A stretch of DNA of 64,000 nucleotides from CAXXOK01 sp964640955 (GCA_964640955.1 CAZXJI010000010.1:1-64000), one strand, 5' to 3'. Numbered from the stretch's first letter, positions 53,233 through 62,673 are shown. The notes: a model not told the origin generated them from the sequence alone. A program made the numbers and translations.

Positions 53233-54276
53233 ATGGCGGGAACCAAACGCGTAACGCTCAAACTGATCGCGCAGCGGGCGGGCACATCCATCGGTACGGT
53301 CGACCGCGCGCTGAAGGATCGCGAAGGGGTCCGCCGCAGCACGAAGGAACGCGTGCTGACCGCGGCGCGGGAACTGGGGTATATCCCCAACCCCTTTTCA
53401 AACGCCCTGCGGCGCATGGGGTCGATCCGGCTGGGCATGGTGTACCCGCAGGAACCGGCGCCCTTCTACGCGCCCATGACCGCCGGCATCAACGCCGCCG
53501 TCGCCGATTTGAGCGACTTCGGCGTGGAGGTGGAGCATATCCGCTTCTCCATGCAAAAGCAGGACCTGGAAGAAGAAACGCTGGAGAAGCTGAACCCCGC
53601 GGGCTTTCAGGGGCTGGCCATCAATTCCGCCGGTCCGCGCATCGCGCGGCAGATCAGCCGCCTGTCGGAGGCGGGGATTCCCGTGGTTACGTTCAACACC
53701 GACGCGGTCAACAGCACGCGCCGCTTCTTCATCGGCAACGATTCGATCCAGTCCGGCCGCATGGGCGCGGCGCTGCTGGGCCGGTTTCTGGGCGGCGAGG
53801 GCGCGGTGACGGTGCTGGGCAACTTTGTGCAGGCCATGCCGTTTTCCGAGCGCTTCGGCGGCTTTTGCGAGACCATCCACGACGAGTTCCCCAACATGAC
53901 CCTCTACCCCTGCGCCGAGTGCTACGCCGAGCGCCAGCTGGCCTCCCAAAGCCTGATCACGCTTCTCAAAAACGTGCCCACGGTGCGCGGCGTGTTCTGC
54001 ACAGGCTACACCAGCACGGTCGGCGCGATTTCGGCGCTCAAGCAGCTCGACCGCAAGGATATCGTGCTGATCGGCTACGATACCAGCGACGAGCTGCTCG
54101 CGGCGCTCCGGGAGGGCTGGTGCGACGCCCTTCTGTACCAGGATCCCTACCGCCAGGGCTACGCCGCCGTGCAGACGCTGGCGCAGCACGTGCTGGACGG
54201 TAAGGTTCCCGATCCCCGTAAAATCAACATTCTTACCAACATCGTCATCCGGCAGAACGCGGACAGCTACCGCTGA
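53233..54276 (+). CDS. LacI-family transcriptional regulator
   Basis: 347 residues. N-terminal helix-turn-helix TLKLIAQRAGTSIGTVDRALKDREGV (split: TLKLIAQRAGTSIG then TVDRALKDREGVRR) and hinge AARELGYIPNPFSNALRR, then a periplasmic-binding-protein fold of the sugar type (FNTDAVNSTRRFFIGND, GYDTSDELLAALREGWCDALL). The ligand is probably a sugar; the target is not adjacent, since both neighbours are separated by strong terminators. The cbpA operator AAAACGTTTT is one possible target. GGAGG lies 11 bases before ATG 53233. Confidence 0.9.
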   Translation: MAGTKRVTLKLIAQRAGTSIGTVDRALKDREGVRRSTKERVLTAARELGYIPNPFSNALRRMGSIRLGMVYPQEPAPFYAPMTAGINAAVADLSDFGVEVEHIRFSMQKQDLEEETLEKLNPAGFQGLAINSAGPRIARQISRLSEAGIPVVTFNTDAVNSTRRFFIGNDSIQSGRMGAALLGRFLGGEGAVTVLGNFVQAMPFSERFGGFCETIHDEFPNMTLYPCAECYAERQLASQSLITLLKNVPTVRGVFCTGYTSTVGAISALKQLDRKDIVLIGYDTSDELLAALREGWCDALLYQDPYRQGYAAVQTLAQHVLDGKVPDPRKINILTNIVIRQNADSYR

Positions 54277-54287
54277 AAGACGGAATA

Positions 54288-54337
54288 CCGGAACACGAAG
54301 GCTCCGCCGTCGGGCGGAGCCTTCGTGTTCCGGTTTT
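54288..54337 (+). terminator. Terminator with 21-bp perfect stem
   Basis: The 21-base arm at 54288-54308 pairs exactly with 54313-54333 around a four-base loop, followed by TTTT. Among the longest stems in the window. Confidence 0.9.
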
Positions 54338-54435
54338 AGTTGCTTACAGACAATCCTGGTAATATTTCGGTAAATTGCGTTATTTTTATATCGGCGGCCC
54401 GCCCGGCCGGGGGCATCGCATGCTTCGGCCTTCGT

Positions 54436-55719
54436 TTACTGCGTCATCGCCTCGATGTATTCCTCCAGGCACCAGTCATGATCCCGGATCGTCTTGGAAT
54501 GGTTCACGCCCACGTAGCGGATGTGCCAGCATTCGGCGACGTAGCCGGTGATTTTTTCCTTGCCCTCCTGATAGCGGATAATGAAGCCGTAATCCCAGCA
54601 GTTTTCATGAAGCCAAACCTGCTGCTTCGTCCCCTTGAAGATGGTGCCGGCCACCGTAATATCGAACGCAAGCCCCGTCTGGTGCTCGCTGGTGCCGGGG
54701 TCGGCCACGGTCAGCCGCGTGGCGCTCAGGGCGTCGGCGCGGCTCTTGCCCTGGGACACGTACGCCTCCACCTGCTTGTTGAACAGCTCCTGCTGGTAGG
54801 CATAGCTGCGGTACCCGGCGCTGATCTGCCAGCCGGTGATGCCGTCGTCCTTGGCGGCGGTGAACATCGTCTCCAGTGCGGCGGCGGCTTCCCGGTCGCC
54901 TTCGATCTCGCTGCCCTTGACGTATACAAGGCTAGCGGGCAGGACGTTTCGAAGCACCACGAGGTTGGCCGGCTTGTAGCTTTCGTCCAGGGGATTGTCG
55001 CGGTTGACCAGCAAGGGGAGCGTCGCCGGGTCGGGCGTCGGGGTAATGGTGACGGGCGGCGCATCGGAGGCAAAGACCGTGGCCATGGTCACGCTGCCGC
55101 AGATGCCGTCCACTTCCAGGTCGTTCTGGCTTTGAAAAAGGCGGACGGCTTCCTCCGTGCCTGAGCCGAAGTCGCCGTCCACCGCACCGGTATAATAACC
55201 CAGTTCCTTGAGCCTCGTCTGAAGCGCGCTGACCGACCCGCCCTGGTCGCCCTTGGAAAGCAGCGACGGCGTGGGGGACGGCGTCGGGGTGGGGATGTAG
55301 GTTTGCGCCGTGTCCGCGTACAGCGCGGTGAGCGTTTCCGTTCCGGCCAGCCCATCGGACGTCAGCCCCATCTGGCTTTGAAACAGCCGTACCGCCGCCG
55401 CGGTGCCCTGCCCGTACTGGCCGTCCACCTCGCCGGCGTAGTAGCCCAGCGCCTGAAGCTTCGTCTGCAGGCGGGTCACCTCGTCGCCGGTCACGCCCAG
55501 CTTTAGAATGAGCGGGGTGGGCGTCGGGGTGTTGTTGGGGTCGGGCGTCACCAGCAGCATGCTTTGCGTGACGGCCGTGGGGGTCGGGGTGGCGTCGCGT
55601 TCGATCGTGTAGGCGTTGTACGCGTCGATGGTTTTGGGCGCGAGCAGCGCGACGCCCACGCAGCAGCCGGCCAGGGCGATCCATAACAGTACGGTAAAAA
55701 CGCTGGGTTTTCTGCGCAT
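54436..55719 (-). CDS. D-alanyl-D-alanine carboxypeptidase, VanY type, with two peptidoglycan-binding domains
   Basis: 427 residues, anchored by an N-terminal hydrophobic helix (about 8-28) and acting outside. Two PG_binding_1 domains (about residues 72-135 and 153-215: LQTKLQALGYYAGEVDGQYG and LQTRLKELGYYTGAVDGDFG) are joined by Thr-Pro linkers to a C-terminal M15B domain with SEHQTGLAFDI and the zinc His in ECWHIRYVG. It trims the terminal D-Ala from muropeptides. No vanA-type genes are near, so this is wall maturation rather than glycopeptide resistance. AAGGAG precedes ATG 55719. Confidence 0.92.
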   Translation of the reverse strand: MRRKPSVFTVLLWIALAGCCVGVALLAPKTIDAYNAYTIERDATPTPTAVTQSMLLVTPDPNNTPTPTPLILKLGVTGDEVTRLQTKLQALGYYAGEVDGQYGQGTAAAVRLFQSQMGLTSDGLAGTETLTALYADTAQTYIPTPTPSPTPSLLSKGDQGGSVSALQTRLKELGYYTGAVDGDFGSGTEEAVRLFQSQNDLEVDGICGSVTMATVFASDAPPVTITPTPDPATLPLLVNRDNPLDESYKPANLVVLRNVLPASLVYVKGSEIEGDREAAAALETMFTAAKDDGITGWQISAGYRSYAYQQELFNKQVEAYVSQGKSRADALSATRLTVADPGTSEHQTGLAFDITVAGTIFKGTKQQVWLHENCWDYGFIIRYQEGKEKITGYVAECWHIRYVGVNHSKTIRDHDWCLEEYIEAMTQ

Positions 55720-55815
55720 GGCAACTCCTTACAGCGGGGAAATCCGGTACGGGCGGCTTTTCACGCCCGCGTCCATACAACGTTCGTCACGGCCGAAACC
55801 CTGCCGCCGGGCGTT

Positions 55816-56727
55816 TCAGGATTGCCACAGGGGAGCCGGGTAGCGCCCCTGGGCGATCATCTGCCCGATCGCCCGCACGACCTGCGCGCGATCCTCCCGA
55901 TAGGTGACGCCGTACCAGCGATCCTGCGTGGCCGCCACGGTGACCCCGGCGCGTCCGTCACGCAGGAGCCCGTCCACCACGAAGGGCAGAAAAAACTCCG
56001 CTTTTTGGGGGTTCTCCGCCACCGCCCCGTCCAAAAACGCAGGAAACGCCTCCCCGAGGCGATCCATCATCGCGCGAGGAAAGGCCCACATGTTCATGCT
56101 CACGATGGTCTCGGGGTCCAGCCTGCGGTACAGATCGCCCTCCTCGCGCATCAACGGCCCGTCCACGCTGGAAATGATGTGCGTCCGCTCGCAGATGTCC
56201 GCAAGCGTCCCGTCCGCAGCCACGTCGCACACACCGCGCGCCACGAAGCCGGTGGGGCTCAGCGTGTTGCAAAGCCGGTAGCCCACCATAAAGTAATCCT
56301 CGTCGCTTCGCACGTTCGTCAGGTGGTCGTACGCCAGCCGAAAGGCCTCCGCGCCGTAAAAATCGTCCGCGTTGATCACGCAGAAGGGCGCGTCGATCAG
56401 CTCCCGGGCGGCCAGCACGGCGTGCCCGGTGCCCCAGGGCTTCACCCGACCGTCGGGCACGGCGTACCCCGCGGGCAGGTCGTCCAGCCGTTGATATGCG
56501 AAGCGCAGCGGCATGCCCGCGCGATGCCCCAGCAGCGATTGAAAATCCGCTTCGTTTTCCCGCTTGATCACCACTACCGCGCGCTCAAACCCGGCGCGGC
56601 GCGCATCGTAGAGCGAATAATCCAGGATAAATTCACCGTCCGGGCCGACGGGATCCATCTGTTTGAGACCCCCGTAACGGCTTCCCATGCCGGCGGCCAT
56701 AATCAGCAATATCGGTTGATCGGGCAA
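55816..56727 (-). CDS. Sugar nucleotidyltransferase-like protein
   Basis: 303 residues of the NTP_transferase fold. The nucleotide loop is MAAGMGSRYGGLKQ, followed by VGPDGEFILDYS and the metal Asp pair in CVINADDFYG. This subfamily in Clostridia is uncharacterised and may make a nucleotide sugar. Start TTG 56727 is preferred because GGAG lies nine bases upstream and it places the family start (DQPILLIMAAG) at the N-terminus; the frame is open further upstream without a ribosome site. vanY-type gene follows by 96 bases, possibly co-transcribed. Confidence 0.85.
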   Translation of the reverse strand: MPDQPILLIMAAGMGSRYGGLKQMDPVGPDGEFILDYSLYDARRAGFERAVVVIKRENEADFQSLLGHRAGMPLRFAYQRLDDLPAGYAVPDGRVKPWGTGHAVLAARELIDAPFCVINADDFYGAEAFRLAYDHLTNVRSDEDYFMVGYRLCNTLSPTGFVARGVCDVAADGTLADICERTHIISSVDGPLMREEGDLYRRLDPETIVSMNMWAFPRAMMDRLGEAFPAFLDGAVAENPQKAEFFLPFVVDGLLRDGRAGVTVAATQDRWYGVTYREDRAQVVRAIGQMIAQGRYPAPLWQS

Positions 56728-56825
56728 GCGATTCCACTCCGTTTCACATTCGTTCTTTCCGCAAGCGGCGCGCCCCCGACACCGGCAACGGAAGGCGGAA
56801 GCGCGCACGGAGGACAGCCTGATAC

Positions 56826-56855
56826 ATTATAGCACAACCCCCTGCCGCGGGGCAA
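56826..56855 (-). promoter_or_regulatory. Promoter of nucleotidyltransferase gene
   Basis: Minus strand TTGCCC, 18-base spacer, TATAAT with TGC in front. The gap 56728-57202 holds this, the divergent promoter at 57014, and two 5' leaders; no gene seen. Confidence 0.75.
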
Positions 56856-57013
56856 CCGCGCCGCGGCGGGAAGCGCGAAAGCGGCGCGCGGGAGGGAAAG
56901 GGCATGGGAGCGCCCCGTGCGCGGCGAACGCGGCGAAAAGTGGCGAACGTTCCCTATCGGGAACCGATATTGCCGGAAATGTGGAGGCAATTTGACGTAA
57001 ATCGCCCGTAACG

Positions 57014-57042
57014 TTGACAGTCCCCCCTGCATATGCTATACT
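57014..57042 (+). promoter_or_regulatory. Promoter of MBL-fold gene
   Basis: TTGACA, 17-base spacer, TATACT with TGC in front: consensus plus extended -10. Leaves a 150-base leader. Confidence 0.85.
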
Positions 57043-57202
57043 GCTGTGGACGTGATGGGAGCGGTTCGCTTTTCCGAGAACGGCTTCCGTAACGATAAGC
57101 CGCTTGATTCATGAGCAATCATTTGTAATATCTTGCACGCCCGTCTTTGCCGCAGGGAGCAGCATATTACGACCGTTTTCATGATGATGGAGGTTTTTTT
57201 TA

Positions 57203-58078
57203 ATGCAAAAACAGCTCAAGGTGACCTACCATTATAACAGCGGTTTTTCGGTTCGCGTCGGCGGCACGCTGATGGTGTTCGACTACTGGGAAGGCGAAAA
57301 CAGAAAACTTTCGGACGTCGGCCGCCTGAACAAAAGCATTCTTTCGGCGTACGAGCAGGTGTTCGTTTTTATCAGCCACGCGCACCCCGACCACCTCGAC
57401 CCCGTCGTGTACGACTGGCGCGAGGACCTGCCCGACCTGACTTACGTCGTCAGCTACGACCTGCCCATCGGCAAGCGCGGCCGCCGCATCGCGCCCCTGG
57501 AGGAGATGACGCTCTCGCAGGATATCTCCGTGAAGGCGTTCGACAGCACCGATCTGGGCGTGAGCTTCCTGGTGACCGCCTACGGCATGAACATTTTCCA
57601 CGCCGGCGACCTGAACCTGTGGCACTGGCGGCAGGAGAGCTCGCTTCGCGAGATCGAGGCGGCGGAAGAGGCCTTCTACGCCGCGTGCGAGCCCATCCCT
57701 TCCGGCGTCATCGACCTGTGCATGTTCCCGGTGGATCCCCGGCAGGGGATGATGTACGACGCGGGGGCCAACCATTTCATCCTCACCAAGAAGCCCCGCC
57801 TGTTCATTCCCATGCACTGGCAGGACCGCCCCGAGGTGGCGGTGGATTACGCCCGTCGCGCGCGCACGCCCCAGACCGAGGTGCTGGCCATGACCCGCCC
57901 CGGCGAGTCCGCCACGGTCACCTTCAACGAAAACCTCCTGGACATCCACATCGTGGAGCCCCCGCGGGACTTAAACGATCTGCCGCCCGCGCCCGCGCGC
58001 CGGCCCGACCGCCGCGGCCCCGGCGACAAGGGGGACGATCCCTTCGCCGACAGCGACCTGCCCGTGGATCTCCAATAG
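57203..58078 (+). CDS. MBL-fold metal-dependent hydrolase
   Basis: 291 residues. The metal motif HAHPDH (His59, His61, Asp63, His64) and FHAGDLNLWHW fit the UlaG-like beta-lactamase-fold group, which includes lactonases and phosphoesterases. Substrate unknown. The last 50 residues are a proline- and aspartate-rich tail not seen in the fold. GGAGG before a T-run and ATG 57203 sets the start. Monocistronic, with own promoter and terminator. Confidence 0.88.
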   Translation: MQKQLKVTYHYNSGFSVRVGGTLMVFDYWEGENRKLSDVGRLNKSILSAYEQVFVFISHAHPDHLDPVVYDWREDLPDLTYVVSYDLPIGKRGRRIAPLEEMTLSQDISVKAFDSTDLGVSFLVTAYGMNIFHAGDLNLWHWRQESSLREIEAAEEAFYAACEPIPSGVIDLCMFPVDPRQGMMYDAGANHFILTKKPRLFIPMHWQDRPEVAVDYARRARTPQTEVLAMTRPGESATVTFNENLLDIHIVEPPRDLNDLPPAPARRPDRRGPGDKGDDPFADSDLPVDLQ

Positions 58079-58089
58079 AAAAGATTAGC

Positions 58090-58117
58090 AAAGCGGCGGC
58101 CAAGCGGCCGCCGCTTT
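58090..58117 (+). terminator. Terminator after MBL-fold gene
   Basis: AAAGCGGCGGCC pairs perfectly with GGCCGCCGCTTT, four-base loop, T-run of three. Confidence 0.8.
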
Positions 58118-58199
58118 AGTCGTTCGTAAGGGATACCCCTTGCCATCCCGCAGCTGACAACGCAGATTGGGCTTTTTCAACAGGCTGAAGCGGCAAGTT

Positions 58200-58901
58200 T
58201 CACCGGCTGTAAATGCCGGTTTCGATCTCGTGGATGTAGGTATCGATGCGCCGTATCTGCGTCGCGGCCTGCGCGTCGCGCACCGCCTGCGCGCGGTCGT
58301 AGGGGATCGTGACCAGCAATACGTCCAGCGCCGCCGCGGGGTCTTGCTCGTCCCCTTCCAGAATCGCGTAGCAGCACAGCGGCGTGCCCAGCGCGTTGCC
58401 CACGCTTCCGCAGTTGAAAAACAGACCGGGGTTCATGGTGCGCATCGCTTGGCGGTGCGCGTCGGCGTAGCCCACCACGTCGCAGTGGAAACCGTTGCAG
58501 TCGGTAAAAAACGGCTCGATCGCCGCCGCCTCGTGCTGGGCGGTGATGAGGGTCGTCATCACGGGCCGGCCATGGAACAGGCGGATATGTCTGCCGCTCA
58601 GCGTGAGCGTTTTTTCCAGCGGCAGGGCGCGCAGCCTGGCCATGCGCGCCTCCCCGAGCTGCTCCCAGTAGAAATCGTCGGGGGCAAACTGCCGGTAGCT
58701 GACGCCGTAATCCCAGTTGCCGCCGAGAATGAGGTCGCAGTTGGCAAAAGCCCAGTCGCACGTGCGGTCGCTGGAAGGGCCCTTGCCCACGACGTCCCCC
58801 AGGCAATACACCCTGTCCACCTGCCGGCGCGGCAGGTCGCGCTCCAGCGCCTGCGTCGCGGGCCAGTTGCCGTGCAGATCGGCCACAAGGGCAATGCGCA
58901 T
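58200..58901 (-). CDS. Calcineurin-like metallophosphoesterase
   Basis: 233 residues with the two-metal motifs in order: DLHGN (Asp8, His10), LGDVVGKGP (Asp in GD), and GNWD. It resembles small YfcE/ApaH-like phosphodiesterases; substrate unknown. AAAGGGG precedes ATG 58901. Third gene of a minus-strand run: HAD hydrolase, serine hydrolase, this gene, gaps of 46 and 23 bases. Confidence 0.87.
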   Translation of the reverse strand: MRIALVADLHGNWPATQALERDLPRRQVDRVYCLGDVVGKGPSSDRTCDWAFANCDLILGGNWDYGVSYRQFAPDDFYWEQLGEARMARLRALPLEKTLTLSGRHIRLFHGRPVMTTLITAQHEAAAIEPFFTDCNGFHCDVVGYADAHRQAMRTMNPGLFFNCGSVGNALGTPLCCYAILEGDEQDPAAALDVLLVTIPYDRAQAVRDAQAATQIRRIDTYIHEIETGIYSR

Positions 58902-58924
58902 ACATTCGTCCCCTTTCCGTTCTT

Positions 58925-59968
58925 TCAGTCTTTGGCGGCGTAGACCGCGTTGTGGATCAGCCGCCGGATGCGGTATATGGCCGGGTTCTCCCGCGAGGGG
59001 CAGATGCGGTTGGTCAAAAGGATCAGGTACAGCCCTTCGCCGGGCTCCAGCGTGAAGCTCGCGCCGGTGAAGCCCGTGTGCCCGACCGTCTCCCTGGGGA
59101 ACAGGTCGCCGGTGTAGCCGTCGTCGTATCCGGGCAGGTAGAAGCCCAGCCCGCGTGCCTGCCCCAGCCCTTCCGTGTGGTTTGCAAGCGCCAGGCGCAC
59201 CGTCGGCGCGGACAGGTAACGCGTGCCGTCCGGCAGGCGCCCCTGCGCGGCGAGCATCTGCAGGAACAGCGCCAGGTCGTCCGCCGTGGAAAACACGCCC
59301 GCGTTGCCGGCCGCGCCGCCCAGGAAGCGTGCGTTTTCGTCGTGTACCACGCCGCGCAGCAGCCGCCCGTCCGGCTGCCGCTCCGTGGGGGCGATGTTGC
59401 CTCCCTCGGGCCGGTAGCCGGTGCGCGTCATGCCCAGCGGCCAGAACACCTCCCGCTCCGCCAGCTCCGCAAGGGGCAGGCCGTAGAGGCATTCCAGCAG
59501 CTGCCCCAGCAGCAGGTACCCCGCGCAGCAGTAGCGCACGCGCTCTCCCGGCCGCGCCAGGAGCCGCGCGTTCAAAAGCAGCTCGGCGGCCTTCGCCGGG
59601 TCGTCGGTCATGCGCCACAGGTGCAGCCCGCCCGGAAACCCCGCCGTATGGGTCAGAAGCTGGGCAACGGTAATATCCCGCTTGTCCTCCGGCGCATCCA
59701 GAAACGTTCCGAGCTTGTCCCACAGGCACAGCCTGCCGCTTTCCAGCGCGCGCAGCGCAAGCATGGCCGTCACCAGCGGCTTGGTGAGGGACGCGATATC
59801 GAACCGGGTCTGCAGGTCGGTCGGCGGTTCGCCCGCCTCCGGCCCCAGGCGACCGTACGCGCGGCGGAACAGGATGCGCTCCCTGCGGCCCACCAGCAGC
59901 ACGGCCGCCGGGAAAAGACGGTCGTCCACGGCCTGCCGCATCAGCCCGTCCGCCCTGGCTAAGTTCAT
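58925..59968 (-). CDS. Beta-lactamase-fold serine hydrolase (class C / esterase type)
   Basis: 347 residues, no signal peptide, so cytoplasmic. Nucleophile motif SLTK (Ser60, Lys63), and HTG in GHTGFTG near residue 300. The second motif reads YCC (Tyr146) where penicillin-binding enzymes have YxN, a pattern known in family VIII esterases and other non-beta-lactam members. Therefore an esterase or D-amino-acid peptidase is more likely than a beta-lactamase. GGGAGGCGG precedes ATG 59968. Confidence 0.88.
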   Translation of the reverse strand: MNLARADGLMRQAVDDRLFPAAVLLVGRRERILFRRAYGRLGPEAGEPPTDLQTRFDIASLTKPLVTAMLALRALESGRLCLWDKLGTFLDAPEDKRDITVAQLLTHTAGFPGGLHLWRMTDDPAKAAELLLNARLLARPGERVRYCCAGYLLLGQLLECLYGLPLAELAEREVFWPLGMTRTGYRPEGGNIAPTERQPDGRLLRGVVHDENARFLGGAAGNAGVFSTADDLALFLQMLAAQGRLPDGTRYLSAPTVRLALANHTEGLGQARGLGFYLPGYDDGYTGDLFPRETVGHTGFTGASFTLEPGEGLYLILLTNRICPSRENPAIYRIRRLIHNAVYAAKD

Positions 59969-60014
59969 GCTTTCCGCCTCCCGCCATCGCCGCGCCGGTT
60001 CCGTCGCCCGCGTC

Positions 60015-60695
60015 CTATTCCTGCGGCTCGCGCCAGCGCACGCGAGTCGCGCCGGGCAGTTTTTTTAGCTTCCGCCACAGGCGGGGCTTGGGGTTCACCG
60101 CCACCTTGTGTGCGCACAGCCGGAGCATGGGCAGGTCGCCGGCGGAATCCCCGTAGGCGAAGGATGTGTCGTAATCGAGCCGATCGCCCTTGGCCGCCAG
60201 ATACTCCGCCAGCCGAAGCGGCTTTTGCAGGCCGCGGCAGTTGTCGCCGCACACCCGCCCGGCAAAAACGCCGTCCGCGTCCACGTCCAGGCGCGTGGCG
60301 ATCACGTCGTTTACGTTCAGGCGCTTTTGCAGGTGTTTTAAATAAAAGGTGGAGGACGCCGACACCAGAAGCACCTCGTGCCCGGCCGTCCGGTGGCTTT
60401 GGATGGCCGAAAGCCCCTGCGGGCGCAGCCTGGGCACCAGCACGGCTTGGCAGAAGTCCTCGGCGATCGCGTCCACCTCCGCGGCCGTTTTCCCCCACAG
60501 AAACGAAAGCGCCCGTTCCTTTGCCCGCACCGCCGGGCAGAGGCGCAGCCCGTACAAAAACGCCGTCCGCAGATTGCCCAGCATCCCGCACCAGCTCACG
60601 AGCCCCTTGCGGCGCGCATAAAGGCACAGCAGCAGGATGGAATCCCCGCGGATCAGCGTGCCGTCAAAGTCGAAGAGGGCGTACGTTTTTTGCAT
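60015..60695 (-). CDS. HAD-superfamily phosphatase, IB subfamily
   Basis: 226 residues. Motif I DFDGT (Asp9, Asp11), motif II VSAS, motif III Lys in KPLRLAEYLAAKGD and motif IV GDSAGDLPML are all present. It resembles SerB-like hydrolases (phosphoserine phosphatase or lipid-phosphate phosphatases); the substrate cannot be told. AAGGAA precedes ATG 60695. First gene of the three-gene minus-strand unit with its own promoter. Confidence 0.9.
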   Translation of the reverse strand: MQKTYALFDFDGTLIRGDSILLLCLYARRKGLVSWCGMLGNLRTAFLYGLRLCPAVRAKERALSFLWGKTAAEVDAIAEDFCQAVLVPRLRPQGLSAIQSHRTAGHEVLLVSASSTFYLKHLQKRLNVNDVIATRLDVDADGVFAGRVCGDNCRGLQKPLRLAEYLAAKGDRLDYDTSFAYGDSAGDLPMLRLCAHKVAVNPKPRLWRKLKKLPGATRVRWREPQE

Positions 60696-60761
60696 TCGGC
60701 GTCATTCCTTCAAAGAGGGGTTCGGCCCGGGACCCCGAAAGGCGGCCCGCGCCCGCAACCC

Positions 60762-60791
60762 AGTATAGCACGGCGGCGAGGGGCTTGCCAA
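60762..60791 (-). promoter_or_regulatory. Promoter of the HAD/serine hydrolase/phosphoesterase unit
   Basis: Minus strand TTGGCA, 18-base spacer, TATACT with TGC in front (extended -10). Confidence 0.75.
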
Positions 60792-60951
60792 GAGCGGCTT
60801 GCCCTTCCGCGCGAACGTTTGACAGCCCGGCGGGATTATGATACCTTGGCTACGATATCAGCAACGCTCGGTCGTTCCCCCGTGGCCTGGGAAACGGCGA
60901 TCCCGTTTTGCCGGGCTATGGGGAACGACCGTATATGCGAGGCGTAACGCC

Positions 60952-62673
60952 ATGCGAAAACAAGCCCTTCCGCGCGACTGGCTCTGGGGTGCGGCACTCA
61001 CCGCCGTACTCTTTCTGGCGCTGTACCGTTTCGGCTCCTTCCGGTTTGAAAATTCGGACGATATGCTGATGGTCAAACCCTTCATGGGGTTTGAGGGCGG
61101 CGTGCCCGCGAGCTTCACGCTTTACACCCACACCCTGCTCGCGTGGTGCCTGTATGGGCTGAGCCTGCTTTGGCCGGGCGTCGCGTGGTTTTCCGTGTTT
61201 CAGCTTGCGTTGCTGTTTACAGGCGGCACGGTGATTGTGAAGAGCTTTCTGCAGCTGGGCGGGGGTGCCCGCTTCCCGCGGCCGTTTTCCCTGCTGATCT
61301 GCGTCCTTTACCTGGTTGTGTTCGCGGCTTTCGACCTGTTTCGCCTGAACTACACCACGACCGCCGCGCTGGCGGGCGCGGCGGCGGCGGTACAGTTTAT
61401 GACCGCGGAGCGAAGCGATGGAACGGGCGGCGGCCGGACGCGTGCATACCTGCTTTCCCTGCTGTTGCTGGTCGGCGCGTACAGCCTGCGCGCCGTAAGC
61501 GTGTTGCCGCCGCTCGCGTTTATCGCGCTGACGGCCGTATGGCGGGGGCTGGAAGCCGGGCGTTTACCCCGGCGGGATGACCGGCGCTCCGTGCTGCGGC
61601 CCATGGCGATCGCGTTTCTGATCTTCGCACTGGTTTTCGGCGCGCTGTACGGCATCCGGCGGGCGGAGATCGCCGCGCGCGGGCTGCAACCCTATCTGGA
61701 TTGGCAGGACGCCCGCATCGAGCTGATGGACTATACCGACTTCCAGACCGATCCCGCTCCGGCCCTGGCGGCGGACAGCGGACTGTCCGCTTCGGAAGTG
61801 GAAATGGTGCGGCAGTGGTATTTCATGGATGAAAACATCGATACGCAGGCCCTCCGGGCGCTGGCCGCCGCCTACGCGGGCACGCCTGCGGAAAACGCGG
61901 CCGACCGGCTCTGGGATTTTCTGATCGCATATCCGCGCTACGGGTACGTTGCGGCGATTCTTATGCTGCTGTGCGGGCTGTGCGGACTTCGCGGCCGAAA
62001 AGGCGCGCGGCTCGGGGCCGCGGCGGCTCTCGCGGCCGTCGCGGGCGCGACGGTGCTGCTGCTCTACCTTTGCTGGCGCGGGCGGCTGATTCCCCGGGCG
62101 GCGGACGCGGTGCTGCTGCCCTGCGCCGCCGTGGTCTGCGGCTGGACGCTGACGGGTGCGGCGCCGCTCCGAGAAAAGCGGTGGCCTTTGCGACGCGTCG
62201 GCGCGCTGGCGCTGACCGTTTTGCTGCTCGTCCCCACGGCGTTTTACGCGCGTACGCTGTGGACGGAGCTCAACCGCAAGCCCGATGCCGTTTCCCAGCA
62301 GCGGGAAGCCGACCTGGAAACCTACGCGCTGGAAAACCCGCGGCTATTGATCGTCCGAAGTCCTTCGCTTCTGCGGGATACCCGGTTATTGCCGGACGTG
62401 AGCGGCGGCCTGCCTCAAAACATCACCCTCTGGGGAGACTGGGGCTGCCGGACGCCCAGCTGGTACCTGCAGCTGGCGGCCCTCGGCTTCGACGGGCAGG
62501 CCTTTACCGCCGCAGACTGGCTCAGCGATTCCATCGTCCTCGCCGCTACGGGAGAGGAAGATACGCAGGCGCTTTGCGCTTACCTGACGGACGCCCTGGG
62601 CGCGCGCGTCTCCGCGGAGGCATATGCGGCCTGCGGCACGCTGGTCTTCTACCGGTTCGCCGTGACGGAATAG
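60952..62673 (+). CDS. Polytopic membrane protein, possible GT-C glycosyltransferase
   Basis: 573 residues with nine or ten membrane helices in the first 470, then a soluble outside domain of about 110 residues. Just after the first helix comes ENSDD (residues 33-37), in the place where GT-C lipid-linked glycosyltransferases have their acidic motif. Family not recognised. ATG 60952 has GAGGCG upstream. A TTGACA at 60819 lies upstream, but its only good -10 partner (TATGAT at 60837) is 12 bases away, so the promoter is unsure. Ends with a strong terminator. Confidence 0.75.
   Translation: MRKQALPRDWLWGAALTAVLFLALYRFGSFRFENSDDMLMVKPFMGFEGGVPASFTLYTHTLLAWCLYGLSLLWPGVAWFSVFQLALLFTGGTVIVKSFLQLGGGARFPRPFSLLICVLYLVVFAAFDLFRLNYTTTAALAGAAAAVQFMTAERSDGTGGGRTRAYLLSLLLLVGAYSLRAVSVLPPLAFIALTAVWRGLEAGRLPRRDDRRSVLRPMAIAFLIFALVFGALYGIRRAEIAARGLQPYLDWQDARIELMDYTDFQTDPAPALAADSGLSASEVEMVRQWYFMDENIDTQALRALAAAYAGTPAENAADRLWDFLIAYPRYGYVAAILMLLCGLCGLRGRKGARLGAAAALAAVAGATVLLLYLCWRGRLIPRAADAVLLPCAAVVCGWTLTGAAPLREKRWPLRRVGALALTVLLLVPTAFYARTLWTELNRKPDAVSQQREADLETYALENPRLLIVRSPSLLRDTRLLPDVSGGLPQNITLWGDWGCRTPSWYLQLAALGFDGQAFTAADWLSDSIVLAATGEEDTQALCAYLTDALGARVSAEAYAACGTLVFYRFAVTE

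Noticed and set aside
54436..55719. Glycopeptide-resistance vanY
   Set aside because: No vanS/R/H/A/X nearby; two peptidoglycan-binding domains fit a general wall-maturation carboxypeptidase.
58925..59968. Beta-lactamase
   Set aside because: No export signal, and the YxN motif reads YCC.
60819..60842. TTGACA / TATGAT as a promoter of the 60952 gene
   Set aside because: Spacer is only 12 bases, too short for sigma-A.
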